Below, in pieces: positions 10,080 to 22,121 of a stretch of DNA of 64,000 bases; positions within the stretch are counted from its first letter, which is position 1; every line of letters begins with the position of its first letter. Location of the stretch: the NCBI GenBank assembly GCA_034769895.1, contig CM068367.1, forward strand, positions 709,126,885 to 709,190,884, read 5' to 3'. Source of the DNA: Magicicada septendecula (lineage: Eukaryota > Arthropoda > Insecta > Hemiptera > Cicadidae). The position numbers and the translations under genes are program-made. The notes under the pieces were generated by a model that saw nothing but the letters and a program-made list of their open reading frames with translations, did not search any database and was not told where the DNA came from.

Positions 10080-10972
10080 ATGACGAACGATAACTGCCGT
10101 AAATTCAAACAGAATCAACTACACTTTTGCATATCTTTTTGTATTTTACAGAACTCAAGTTCTGTTGATTTTGTTGAAGAGAGGTTAGGGGAAGGGTAGT
10201 TTACCTGCAACGTTTTATATTTTAACAAGGGTATTTTCTATGGCAAACGATAACAGACGCAAATTCAAACTGAATCAAATAATTTTTTACATACAGCTCT
10301 GAATTGTAGAGTTCTCAAGACATATTGTTTTTGGTGAAATCGGTTAAGGGAAAGGGGTAGTTTAACGACAACGTTTTATGTTTTAACAATGGTATTTTCT
10401 ATGGCAAACGATAACAGACGCAAATTCAAACAGAATCAAATAATTTTTTGCATACAGCCCTGAATTGTAGAGTACTCAAAATCTATTGTTTTTGGATAAG
10501 ATGGTTAAGGGAATGGGGTAGTTTACCTGCAACGTTTTTTTATCAAGGTTACTTTTTTAGGCAAACGATAACAGCCGCAAATTCAAATAGGATCAAATAA
10601 TGTTTTGAATACAGAACTGAAATGTAGTTTTCTCAAGATCTTTTGGTTTTGGTGAAGATCGCTTAAGGGAAAGGGGTAGTTTACTAGCAACATTTTATGT
10701 TTTAAGAAGGGTAATTTTTTTTGACGAAAGATAACTGCCGTAAATTCAAAGAGAATCAAATAATTTTTTGCATACGTTCCTGAATTGTAGAGAACGCAAT
10801 TTTTCGTGAAGATCGGTTAATGGAAAGGGGTAGTTTACCTGCAACATTTTATGTTGTCACAAGAGAAATGTTTTCATGACGAACGATAACTGCTGCACAT
10901 TGAAACAGAATCAAATTTTTTTTTTGCATGCATCACTGCATTGTAGAGGACTGAAAGTCTATTGATTTTGGT

Positions 10973-11466
10973 GAAGATCGGTTTAGAGAAAGGGGTAGTT
11001 TACCTGTAACGTTTTATGTTTTAACAAGAGTAAAGTACTTAATTTTGATAAATAATGTATCCTGATAAGAAGCTCATAATAATCCACTGTAGAAACGTAG
11101 ATGAAATAACTCTAATTGAAGAGGCTAGGTGAACGAGGTGGGGGTAATTTTCTATTAATGAAAATTATAGTTGAAGGGGTAAGGGAGAATTTTTTATGTG
11201 TACTAAGTTATCGGCAACAAAGAATTAGTTCTTTGTTAAAATTCCTTCCCGGGCTGTTTAGCCGTAGTCCAATGTTTTCTGCAAAACCAGACATTTCGGC
11301 AGTGCCATCGACTGCCATCATCAGTGAAAATCGTTTGCGAAAACGTGGGGTGGTATAAACGTGATGTTAGTGACCACAATACTGTCGTTAAGGCTGAAGC
11401 AATAAGTGGAAAGTAGTAGTCTCTATGGAAACAATTCATTTCATAAATGATTTTAAATATATATCT
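10973..11466 (+). repeat. 494-bp insert module (unit 6)
   Basis: Complete copy. Private changes: CGTGGGGTGG near 11347 and ACAATTCATTTC near 11433. Left flank has the L-type markers CATCACTGCATTGTAG. Confidence 0.9.
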
Positions 11467-11512
11467 TAGAACATGGAAGTCATGTATAGTTCTCGAAGGG
11501 TAATTTTTATAT

Positions 11513-11636
11513 ATGGCAAACGATAAGAGCCGCAAATTCAAACAGAATCAAATGATTATTTTCATACAGCTCTAAACTATTTGGGAAAGGGGTAGTTTAC
11601 TAGCAACATTTTATGTTTTAAGAAGGGTAATTTTTT
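11513..11636 (+). repeat. Chimeric m7/m4 monomer, 124 bp
   Basis: Begins as m7 (ATGGCAAACGATAAGAGCC through CTCTAAACTAT) and at about 11580-11582 switches to the m4 tail (GGGAAAGGGGTAGTTTACTAGC). The joint CTAAACTATTTGGGAAAGG matches neither parent across the seam. This looks like end-joining rather than homologous exchange, and it starts a second pass through m5-m6-m7. Confidence 0.85.
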
Positions 11637-12584
11637 TTGACGAAAGATAACTGCCGTAAATTCAAAGAGAATCAAATAATTTTTTGCATACGTTCCTGAA
11701 TTGTAGAGAACGCAATTTTTCGTGAAGATCGGTTAATGGAAAGGGGTAGTTTACCTGCAACATTTTATGTTGTCACAAGACAAATGTTTTCATGACGAAC
11801 GATAACTGCTGCACATTCAAACAGAATCAAATTTTTTTTTTGCATGCATCGCTGCATTTTAGAGGACTGAAGGTCTATTGATTTTGGTTAGAACATGGAA
11901 GTCATGTATAGTTCTCGAAGGGTAATTTTTATATATGGCAAACGATAACAGCCGCAAATTCAAACATAATTAAATGATTATTTTCATGCAGCTCTAAACT
12001 ATAGAGTTCTCAAGACCTATTGTTTTTGGTGAAGATCCGTTAATGGAAAAGGGTAGTTTACCAGAACGTTTCATGTGTTAAAAGGGCATTTTCTATGGCA
12101 AACGATAACAGCCGCAAATTCAAACAGAATCAAATGATGTTTTGCATACATATTTGACTTCTAGAGTACTCAAAACCTGTTGTTTTTGGTGAAGATCGGT
12201 TAAGGGAAAGGGGTAATTTACCAGCAACATTTTATGTTGTAAAAAGGCTATCTACCTGTTGTAAACGATAACAACCGCATATTCAAACAGAATCAAATAA
12301 TTTTTTGCATACAGCCCTGAATTGTAGAGTTGTCAAGAAAAATTGTTTTTGGTGAAGATGGTTAAGGGAAAGGGGTAGTTTACCTGCTACGTTTTTTTAT
12401 CAAGGTTACTTTTTTTTGGCAAATGGTAACAGCCGCAAATTCAAACACAATCAAATAATAATATTTTGCATACAGCCCTGAAATGTAGAGTTCTCAAGAC
12501 CTATTGTTTTTTGTGAAGATCGGTTAAGGGAAAGGGGTAAATTCTTGGATTTCGTTGTCCATGACGTGTCCGTTACTTAACTAA

Positions 12585-12633
12585 GCCTCTAATGAAGCCT
12601 TCTAAACGTGAAAGCCGGTTTAGGCTGTAAGGT
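12585..12633 (+). ncRNA. Degenerate copy of the hammerhead-like motif
   Basis: This copy reads CTAATGA in place of CTGATGA and AAACGTGAAA in place of AAAGGTGAAA, so both the core and stem II are damaged. The copy at 25949 has the same lesions. Copies at 5023 and 24206 read CAGATGA. Those at 14990 and 28352 have a weakened stem II (AAAAGT). Those at 36925, 43134 and 49342 have GCATT in stem II and AGTT in stem I. By my reading the other 22 copies keep every paired position, five of them with a G-U wobble. Confidence 0.4.
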
Positions 12634-13383
12634 AAAACTATACGTTTTTACTTATAAAAAACTTAGTGTTCCGAGTCGTTAGGAATGGGGTAGTTTACCT
12701 GCAAAATTTTATGTTTTAACAAGGGTAATTTTTTCTATGACGAACGATAACTGCCGTAAATTCAAACAGAATCAACTACACTCTTGCATATCTTTTTGTA
12801 TTTTACAGAACTCAAGTTCTGTTGATTTTGTTGAAGAGAGGTTAAGGGGAAGGGGTAGTTTACCTGCAACGTTTTATAGTTTAACAAGGGTATTTTCTAT
12901 GGCAAACGATAACAGACGCAAATTCAAACTGAATCAATTAATTTTTTACATACAGCTCTGAATTGTAGAGTTCTCAAGACATATTGTTTCTGGTGAAGAT
13001 CGGTTAAAGGAAAGGGGTAGTTTAACGACAACGTTTCATGTTTTAACAATGGTATTTTCTATGGCAAACGATAACAGACGCAAATTCAAACAGAATCAAA
13101 TAATTTTTTGCATACAGCCCTGAATTGTAGAGTACTCAAAATCTATTGTTTTTGGATAAGATGGTTAAGGGAATGGGGTAGTTTACCTGCAACGTTTTTT
13201 TATCAAGGTTACTTTTTTTTGGCAAACGATAACAGCCGCAAATTCAAATAGGATCAAATAATGTTTTGAATACAGAACTGAAATGTAGTGTTCTCAAGAT
13301 CTTTTGGTTTTGGTGAAGATCGCTTAAGGGAAAGGGGTAGTATACCTGCAACATTTTATGTTTTAACAAGGATAATTTTTTAT

Positions 13384-13546
13384 ATGACGAACGATAAATG
13401 CCGCAAATTCAAACAGAATCAACTACGTTTTTGCATAACTTTTTGAATTAAGGAGAACTCAAGGTCAGTTGATTTTGTTGAAGATCGGATAAGGGAAAGG
13501 GGTAGTTTACTAGCAACATTTTATGTTTTAAGAACGGTAATTTTTT
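13384..13546 (+). repeat. Variant monomer X (unit 7), 163 bp
   Basis: Same monomer type inserted between m4 and m5, so m4 is retained. The preceding m4 tail reads GTATACCTGCAAC. Confidence 0.85.
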
Positions 13547-13797
13547 TTGACGAAAGATAACTGCCGTAAATTCAAAGAGAATCAAATAATTTTTGCATAC
13601 GTTCCTGAATTGTAGAGAACGCAATTTTTCGTGAAGTTCGGTTAATGGAAAGGGGTAGTTTACCTGCAACATTTTGTGTTGTCACAAGAGAAATGTTTTC
13701 ATGACGAACGATAACTGCTGCACATTCAAACAGAATCAAATTTTTTTTTTGCATGCATCGCTGCATTTTAGAGGACTGAAGGTCTATTGATTTTGGT

Positions 13798-14290
13798 AAA
13801 GATCGGTTTAGAGAAAGGGTAGTTTACCTGTAACGTTTTATGTTTTAACAAGAGTAAAGTACTTAATTTTGATAAATAAAGTATCCTGATAAGAAGCTCA
13901 TAATAATCCACTGTAGAAACGTAGATGAAATAACTCTAAATGAAGAGGCTAGGTGAACGAGGTGGGGGTAATTTTCGATTAATGAAAATTATAGTTGAAG
14001 GGGTAAGGGAGAATTTTTTATGTGTACTAAGTTATCGGCAACAAAGAATTAGTTCTTTGTTAAAATTCCTTCCCGGGCTGTTTAGCCGTAGTCCAATGTT
14101 TTCTGCAAAACCAGACATTTCGGCAGTGCCATCGATTGCCATCATCAGTGAAAATCGATTGCGAAAACGTGAGGTGGTATAAACGTGATGTTAGTGACCA
14201 CAATACTGTCGTTAAGGCTGAAGCAATAAGTGGAAAGTAGTAGTCTCTATGGAAACATTTCATTTCATAAATGATTTTAAATATATATCT
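13798..14290 (+). repeat. Insert module (unit 7), 493 bp
   Basis: Complete copy. Starts AAAGATCGG instead of GAAGATCGG and has one G less in AGAGAAAGGGTAG. It shares CGATTAATG and CATCGATTGCC with unit 14. Left flank carries S-type markers (CATCGCTGCATTTTAG). Confidence 0.9.
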
Positions 14291-15137
14291 TAGAACATGG
14301 AAGTCATGTATAGTTCTCGAAGGGTAATTTTTCTATATGGCAAACGATAAGAGCCGCAAATTCAAACAGAATCAAATGATTATTTTCATACAGCTCTAAA
14401 CTATAGATTTCTCAAGGCCTATTGTTTTTAGTGAAGATCGGTTAATGGAAAAGGGTAGTTTACCAGAACATTTCATGTGTTAAAAGGGCATTCTCTATTG
14501 CAAACGATAACAGCCGCAAATTCAAACAGAATCAAATGATTTTTTGCATACGTACTTGATTTGTAGAGTACTCAAAACCTGTTGTTTTTGGTGAAGATCT
14601 GTTAAGGGAAAGGGGTAATTTACCAGCAACATTTTATGTTTTAAGAAGGCTATGTACTATGGCAAACGATAACACCCGCATATTCAAACAGAATCAAATA
14701 ATTTTGTGCATACAGCCCTGAATTGTAGAGTTGTCAAGAAAAATTGTTTTTGGTGAAGATGGTTAAGGGAAAGGGGTAGTTTACCTGCTACGTTTTTTTA
14801 TCAAGGTTACTTTTTTTTGGCAAATGGTAACAGCCGCAAATTCAAACACAATCAAATAATAATATATTGCATACAGCCCTGAAATGTAGAGTTCTCAAGA
14901 CCTATTGTTTTTTGTGAAGATCGGTTAAGGGAAAGGGGTAAATTCTTGGATTTCGTTGTCCATGACGTGTCCGTTACTTAATTAAACCTCTGATGAAGCC
15001 TTCTAAAAGTGAAAGCCGGTTTAGGCTGTAAGGTGAAACTTTACGTTTTTACTTATAAAAAACTTAGTGTTCCGAGTCGTTATGAAAGGGGTATTTTACC
15101 TGCAAAATTTTATGTTTTAACAAGGGTAATTTTTTCT

Positions 15138-17371
15138 ATGACGAACGATAACTGCCGTAAATTCAAACAGAATCAACTACACTTTTGCATATCTTTTTCT
15201 ATTTTACAGAACTCAAGTTCTGTTGATTTTGTTGAAGAGAGGTTAAGGGCAAAGGGTAGTTTACCTGCAACGTTTTATATTTTAACAAGGGTATTTTCTA
15301 TGGCATACGATAACAGACGCAAATTCAAACTGAATCAAATAATTTTTTACATACAGCTCTGAATTGTAGAGTTCTCAAGACATATTGTTTTTGGTGAAAT
15401 CGGTTATGGGAAAGGGGTAGTTTAACGACAACGTTTTATGTTTTAACAATGGTATTTTCTATGGCAAACGATAACAGACGCAAATTCAAACAGAATCAAA
15501 TATTTTTTGCATACAGCCCTGAATTGTAGAGTACACAAAATCTATTGTTTTTGGATAAGATGGTTAAGGGAATGGGGTAGTTTACCTGCAACGTTTTTTT
15601 ATCAAGGTTACTTTTTTTGGCAAACGATAACAGCCGCAAATTCAAATAGGATCAAATAATGTTTTGAATACAGAACTGAAATGTAGTTTTCTCAAGATCT
15701 TTTGGTTTTGGTGAAGATCGCTTAAGGGAAAGGGGTAGTTTAATAGCAACATTTTATGTTTTAAGAAGGGTAATTTTTTTTGACGAAAGATAACTGCCGT
15801 AAATTCAAAGAGAATCAAATAATTTTTTGCATACGTTCCTGAATTGTAGAGAACGCAATTTTTCGTGAAGATCGGTTAATGGAAAGGGGTAGTTTACCTG
15901 CAACATTTTATGTTGTCACAAGAGAAATGTTTTCATGACGAATGATAACTGCTGCACATTCAAACAGAATTTTTTTTTTTTTGCATGCATCACTGCATTG
16001 TAGAGGACTGAAGGTCTATTGATTTTGGTGAAGATCGGTTTAGAGAAAGGGGTAGTTTACCTGTAACGTTTTATGTTTTAACAAGAGTAAAGTACTTAAT
16101 TTTGATAAATAAAGTATCCTGATAAGAAGCTCATAATAATCCACTGTAGAAACGTAGATGAAATAACTCTAAATGAAGAGGCTAAATGAACGAGGTGGGG
16201 GTAATTTTCTATTAATGAAAATTATAGTTGAAGGGGTAAGGGAGAATTTTTTATGTGTACTAAGTTATCGGCAACAAAGAATTAGTTCTTTGTTAAAATT
16301 CCTTCCCAGGCTGTTTAGCCGTAGTCCAATGTTTTCTGCAAAACCAGACATTTCGGCAGTGCCATCGACTGCCATCATCAGTGAAAAATCGATTGCGAAA
16401 ACGTGAGGTGGTATAAACGTGATGTTAGTGACCACAATACTGTCGTTAAGGCTGAAGCAATAAGTGGAAAGTAGTAGTATCTATGGAAACATTTCATTTC
16501 ATAAATGATTTTAAATATATATCTTAGAACATGGAAGTCATGTATAGTTCTCTAAGGGTAATTTTTATATATGGCAAACGATAAGAGCCGCAAATTCAAA
16601 CAGAATCAAATGATTATTTTCATACAGCTCTAAACTATAGATTTCTCAAGACCTATTGTTTTTGGTGAAGATCGGTTAATGGAAAAGGGTAGTTTACCAG
16701 AACATTTCATGTGTTAAAAGGGCATTTTTTATGGCAAACGATAACAGCCGCAAATTCAAACAGAATCAAATGATTTTTTGCATTCGTACTTGACTTGTAG
16801 AGTACTCAAAACCTGTTGTTTTTGGTGAAGATCGGTTAAGGGAAAGGGGTAATTTACCAGCAACATTTTATGTTTTAAAAAGGCTATGTACTATGGCAAA
16901 CGATAACAGCCGCATATTCAAACAGAATCAAATAATTTTTTGCATACAGCCCTGAATTGTAGAGTTGTCAAGAAAAATTGTTTTTGGTGAAGATGGAAAA
17001 GGGAAAGGGGTAGTTTACCTGCTACGTTTTTTTATCAAGGTTACTTTTTTTTGGCAAATGGTAACAGCCGCAAATTCAAACACAATCAAATAATAATATT
17101 TTGCATACAGCCCTGAAATGTAGAGTTCTCAAGACCTATTGTTTTTTGTGAAGATCGGTTAAGGGAAAGGGGTAAATTCTTGGATTTCGTTGTCCATGAC
17201 GTGTCCGTTACTTAATTAAACCTCTGATGAAGCCTTCTAAAGGTGAAAGCCGGTTTAGGCTGTAAGGTAAAACTTTACGTTTTTACTTATAAAAAACTTA
17301 GTGTTCCGAGTCGTTAGGAAAGGGGTAGTTTACCTGCAAAATTTTATGTTTTAACAAGGGTAATTTTTTCT
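15138..17371 (+). repeat. HOR unit 8, L form, 2234 bp
   Basis: L unit with insert at 16030-16524. The insert has one extra A near 16387 (GTGAAAAATCG), which changes the small open frame there. The same insertion occurs in unit 15. The cassette upstream of m1 has AAAAGTGAAAG in place of AAAGGTGAAAG. Confidence 0.92.
16030..16524 (+). repeat. Insert module (unit 8), 495 bp
   Basis: Complete copy with one extra A in GTGAAAAATCG near 16387. This frameshifts the + strand open frame and the minus-strand frame. It also has CTAAATGAACG and AGTAGTATCTATGG. Confidence 0.9.
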
Positions 17372-19114
17372 ATGACGAACGATAACTGCCGTAAATTCAA
17401 ACAGAATCAACTACACTTTTGCATATCTTTTTCTATTTTACAGAACTCAAGTTCTGTTGATTTTGTTGAAGAGAGGTTAAGGGGAAAGGGTAGTTTACCT
17501 GCAACGTTTTATATTTTAACAAGGGTATTTTCTATGGCAAACGATAACAGACGCAAATTCAAACTGAATCAAATAATTTTTTACATACAGCTCTGAATTG
17601 TAGAGTTCTCAAGACATATTGTTTTTGGTGAAATCGGTAATGGAAAGGGGTAGTTTAACGACAACGTTTTATGTTTTAACAATGGTATTTTCTATGGCAA
17701 ACGATAACAGACGCAAATTCAAACAGAATCAAATAATTTTTTGCATACAGCCCTGAATTGTAGAGTACTCAAAATCTATTGTTTTTGGATAAGATGGTTA
17801 AGGGAATGGGGTAGTTTACCTGCAACGTTTTTTTATCAAGGTTACTTTTTTTGGCAAACGATAACAGCCGCAAATTCAAATAGGATCAAATAAAGTTTTG
17901 AATACAGAACTGAAATGTAGTTTTCTCAAGATCTTTTGGTTTTGGTGAAGATCGCTTAAGGGAAAGGGGTAGTTTACTAGCAACATTTTATGTTTTAAGA
18001 AGGGTAATTTTTTTTTGACGAAAGATAACTGCCGTAAATTCAAAGAGAATCAAATAATTTTTTGCATACGTTCCTGAATTGTAGAGAACGCAATTTTTCG
18101 TGAAGATCGGTTAATGGAAAGGGGTAGTTTACCTGCAACATTTTATGTTGTCACAAGAGAAATGTTTTCATGACGAACGATAACTGCTGCACATTGAAAC
18201 AGAATCAAATTTTTTTTTTGCATGCATCGCTGCATTTTAGAGGACTGAAGGTCTATTGATTTTGGTTAGAACATGGAAGTCATGTATAGTTCTCGAAGGG
18301 TAATTTTTATATATGGCAAACGATAACAGCCGCAAATTCAAACATAATCAAATGATTATTTTCATGCAGCTCTAAACTATAGAGTTCTCAAGACCTATTG
18401 TTTTTGGTGAAGATCCGTTAATGGAAAAGGGTAGTTTACCAGAACGTTTCATGTGTTAAAAGGGCATTTTCTATGGCAAACGATAACAGCCGCAAATTCA
18501 AACAGAATCAAATGATGTTTTGCATACATATTTGATTTGTAGAGTACTCAAAACCTGTTGTTTTTGGTGAAGATCGGTTAAGGGAAAGGGGTAATTTACC
18601 AGCAACATTTTATGTTGTAAAAAGGCTATCTACCTGTTGTAAACGATAACAACCGCATATTCAAACAGAATCAAATAATTTTTTGCATACAGCCCTGAAT
18701 TGTAGAGTTGTCAAGAAAAATTGTTTTTGGTGAAGATGGTTAAGGGAAAGGGGTAGTTTACCTGCTACGTTTTTTTATCAAGGTTACTTTTTTTTGGCAA
18801 ACGGTAACAGCCGCAAATTCAAACACAATCAAATAATAATATTTTGCATACAGCCGTGAAATGTAGAGTTCTCAAGACCTATTGTTTTTTGTGAAGATCG
18901 GTTAAGGGAAAGGGGTAAATTCTTTGATTTCGTTGTCCATGACGTGTCCGTTACTTAACTAAACCTCTGATGAAGCCTTCTAAAGGTGAAAGCCGGTTTA
19001 GGCTGTAAGGTAAAACTTTACGTTTTTACTTATAAAAAACTTAGTGTTCCGAGTCGTTAGGAAAGGGGTAGTTTACCTGCAAAATTGTATGTTTTAACAA
19101 GGGTAATTTTTTCT
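17372..19114 (+). repeat. HOR unit 9, S form, 1743 bp
   Basis: Complete S unit. The CTACCTGTTGTAAACG variant of m9 near 18632 and the m6 variant CACATTGAAAC near 18192 match unit 3, placing it in the 12.2-kb-offset duplicated block. Confidence 0.92.
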
Positions 19115-20856
19115 ATGACGAACGATAACTGCCGTAAATTCAAACAGAATCAACTACACTTTTGCATATCTTTTTGTATTTTACAGAACTCAAGTTCTGT
19201 TGATTTTGTTGAAGAGAGGTTAAGGGGAAAGGGTAGTTTACCTGCAACGTTTTATATTTTAACAAGGGTATTTTCTATGGCAAACGATAACAGACGCAAA
19301 TTCAAACTGAATCAAATAATTTTTTACATACAGCTCTGAATTGTAGAGTTCTCAAGACATATTGTTTTTGGTGAAATCGGTTAAGGGAAAGGGGTAGTTT
19401 AACGACAACGTTTTATGTTTTAACAATGGTATTTTCTATGGCAAACGATAACAGACGCAAATTCAAACAGAATCAAATAATTTTTTGCATACAGCCCTGA
19501 ATTGTAGAGTACTCAAAATCTATTGTTTTTGGATAAGATGGTTAAGGGAATGGGGTAGTTTACCTGCAACGTTTTTTTATCAAGGTTACTTTTTTTGGCA
19601 AACGATAACAGCCGCAAATTCAAATAGGATCAAATAATGTTTTGAATACAGAACCGAAATGTAGTGTTCTCAAGATCTTTTGGTTTTGGTGAAGATCGCT
19701 TAAGGGAAAGGGGTAGTTTGCTAGCAACATTTTATGTTTTAAGAAGGGTAATTTTTTTTGACGAAAGATAACTGCCGTAAATTCAAAGAGAATCAAATAA
19801 TTTTTTACAAACGTTCCTGAATTGTAGAGGACGCAATTTTTCGTGAAGTTCGGTTAATGGAAAGGGGTAGCTTACCTGCAACATTTTATGTTGTCACAAG
19901 ACAAATGTTTTCATGACGAACGATAACTGCTGCACATTCAAACAGAATCAAATTTTTTTTTTGCATGCATCGCTGCATTTTAGAGGACTGAAGGTCTATT
20001 GATTTTGGTTAGAACATGGAAGTCATGTATAGTTCTCGAAGGGTAATTTTTATATATGGCAAACGATAACAGCCGCAAATTCAAACAGAATCAAATGATT
20101 ATTTTCATGCAGCTCTAAACTATAGAGTTCTCAAGACCTATTGTTTTTGGTGAAGATCGGTTAATGGAAAAGGGTAGTTTACCAGAACGTTTCATGTGTT
20201 AAAAGGGCATTTTTTATGGCAAACGATAACAGCCGCAAATTCAAACAGAATCAAATGATGTTTTGCATACTTACTTGATTTGTAGAGTTCTCAAAACCTG
20301 TTGTTTTTGGTGAAGATCGGTTACGGGAAAGGGGTAATTTACCAGCAACATTTTATGTTTTAAATAGGCTATTTACTATGTCAAACGATAACAGCCGCAT
20401 ATTCAAACAGAATCAAATAATTTTTTGCATACAGCCCTGAATTGTAGAGTTGTCAAGAAAAATTGTTTTTGGTGAAGATGGTTAAGGGAAAGGGGTAGTT
20501 TACCTGCTACGTTTTTTTATCAAGGTTACTTTTTTTTGGCAAATGGTAACAGCCGCAAATTCAAACACAATCAAATAATAATATTTTGCATACAGCCCTG
20601 AAGTGTGGAGTTCTCGAGACCTATTGTTTTTTGTGAAGATCGGTTAAGGGAAAGGGGTAAATTCTTGGATTTCGTTGTCCATGACGTGTCCGTTACTTAA
20701 TTAAACCTCTGATGAAGCCTTCTAAAGGTGAAAGCCGGTTTAGGCTGTAAGGTAATACTTTACGTTTTTACTTATATAAAACTTAGTGTTCCGAGTCGTT
20801 AGGAAAGGGGTAGTTTACCTGCAAAATTTTATGTTTTAACAAGGGTAATTTTTTCT
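19115..20856 (+). repeat. HOR unit 10, S form, 1742 bp
   Basis: Complete S unit, counterpart of unit 4. It shares AAGTGTGGAGTTCTCGAGACC (near 20601), GAACCGAAATGTAG (near 19650) and ACAAACGTTCC (near 19806). Confidence 0.92.
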
Positions 20857-22121
20857 ATGACGAACGATAACTGCCGTAAATTCAAACAGAATCAACTACA
20901 CTTTTGCATATCTTTTTGTATTTTACAGAACTCAAGTTCTGTTGATTTTGTTGAAGAGAGGTTAAGGGGAAAGGGTAGTTTACCTGCAACGTTTTATATT
21001 TTACAAGGGTATTTTCTATGGCAAACGATACAGACGCAAATTCAAACTGAATCAAATAATTTTTTACATACAGCTCTGAATTGTAGAGTTCTCAAGACAT
21101 ATTGTTTTTGGTGAAATCGGTTAAGGGAAAGGGGTAGTTTAACGACAACGTTTTATGTTTTAACAATGGTATTTTCTATGGCAAACGATAACAGACGCAA
21201 ATTCAAACAGAATCAAATAATTTTTTGCATACAGCCCTGAATTGTAGAGTACTCAAAATCTATTGTTTTTGGATAAGATGGTTAAGGGAAAGGGGTAGTA
21301 TACCAGCAACATTTTATGTTTTAACAAGGATAATTTTTTATATGACGAACGATAAATGCCGCAAATTCAAACAGAATCAACTACGTTTTTGCATAACTTT
21401 TTGAATTAAGGAGAACTCAAGGTCAGTTGATTTTGTTGAAGATCGGATAAGGGAAAGGGGTAGTTTGCTAGCAACATTTTATGTTTTAAGAAGGGTAATT
21501 TTTTTTGACGAAAGATAACTGCCGTAAATTCAAAGAGAATCAAATAATTTTTTGCAAACGTTCCTGAATTGTAGAGGACGCAATTTTTCGTGAAGTTCGG
21601 TTAATGGAAAGGGGTAGTTTACCTGCAACATTTTATGTTGTCACAAGAGAAATGTTTTCATGACGAACGATAACTGCTGCACATTCAAACAGAATCAAAT
21701 CTTTTTTTTGCATGCATCGCTGCATTTTAGAGGACTGAAGGTCTATTGATTTTGGTTAGAACATGGAAGTCATGTATAGTTCTCGAAGGGTAATTTTTAT
21801 ATATGGCAAACGATAACAGCCGCAAATTCAAACAGAATCAAATGATTATTTTCATGCAGCTCTAAACTATAGAGTTCTCAAGACCTATTGTTTTTTGTGA
21901 AGATCGGTTAAGGGAAAGGGGTAAATTCTTGGATTTCGTTGTCCATGACGTGTCCGTTACTTAACTAAACCTCTGATGAAGCCTTCTAAAGGTGAAAGCC
22001 GGTTTAGGCTGTAAGGTAAAACTTTACGTTTTTACTTATAAAAAAACTTAGTGTTCCGAGTCGTTAGGAAAGGGGTAGTTTAACTGCAAAATTTTATGTT
22101 TTAACAAGGGTAATTTTTTCT
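20857..22121 (+). repeat. HOR unit 11, rearranged S, 1265 bp
   Basis: Order is m1, m2, m3, X (21342-21504), m5, m6 (S junction), then m7 fused within GAGTTCTCAAGACCTATTG to the m10 tail and cassette B. m8 and m9 are missing. It is the counterpart of unit 5 but has lost about one monomer more. m1 and m2 have single-base deletions near 21004 and 21030. Confidence 0.88.
21342..21504 (+). repeat. Variant monomer X (unit 11), 163 bp
   Basis: Replaces m4, as in unit 5; preceded by GTATACCAGCAAC. Confidence 0.85.

Larger units (their letters stand above)
6000..11580 (+). repeat. Segmental duplicate block 1, copy 1 (approximate ends)
   Basis: Paralogous to about 18200-23620. Offset is about 12.20 kb up to 9.6 kb and 12.04 kb from 9.9 kb on, because the second copy lost one more monomer. 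Shared private variants: CTCGAGACC, GAACCGAAATG, monomer X replacing m4, and GAGGTTAGGGGAAGGG. Confidence 0.8.
10080..12736 (+). repeat. HOR unit 6, rearranged L, 2657 bp
   Basis: L unit with the insert at 10973-11466, followed by a chimeric m7/m4 monomer of 124 bp (11513-11636) and a second pass through m5, m6 and m7. The second pass has the S junction (11887/11888), so this unit contains both an L-type and an S-type m6/m7 segment. The excess over a normal L is about 422 bp. m1 carries the short variant GAGGTTAGGGGAAGGG, shared with unit 12. Confidence 0.88.
12737..15137 (+). repeat. HOR unit 7, L plus monomer X, 2401 bp
   Basis: L unit with insert at 13798-14290 and one extra monomer X (13384-13546) between m4 and m5, which explains the extra ~163 bp. 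The cassette just upstream, at its border with unit 6, carries CTCTAATGAAGCC and AAACGTGAAAG. All these features recur in unit 14, 13.36 kb downstream. Confidence 0.9.
12240..16560 (+). repeat. Segmental duplicate block 2, copy 1 (approximate ends)
   Basis: Paralogous to about 25600-29920 at a steady offset of 13360-13363. Shared private variants: CTAAGCCTCTAATGAAGCC, ACTCTTGCATATC, TATAGTTTAAC, AATCAATTAATTTT, extra monomer X, and the extra A in the next insert. Confidence 0.85.

Noticed and set aside
13448-13766. Minus-strand open frames across X, m5 and m6 (also near 26808-27032)
   Set aside because: They span monomer boundaries and exist only where indels in poly-T tracts happen to keep the frame; no sign of coding.
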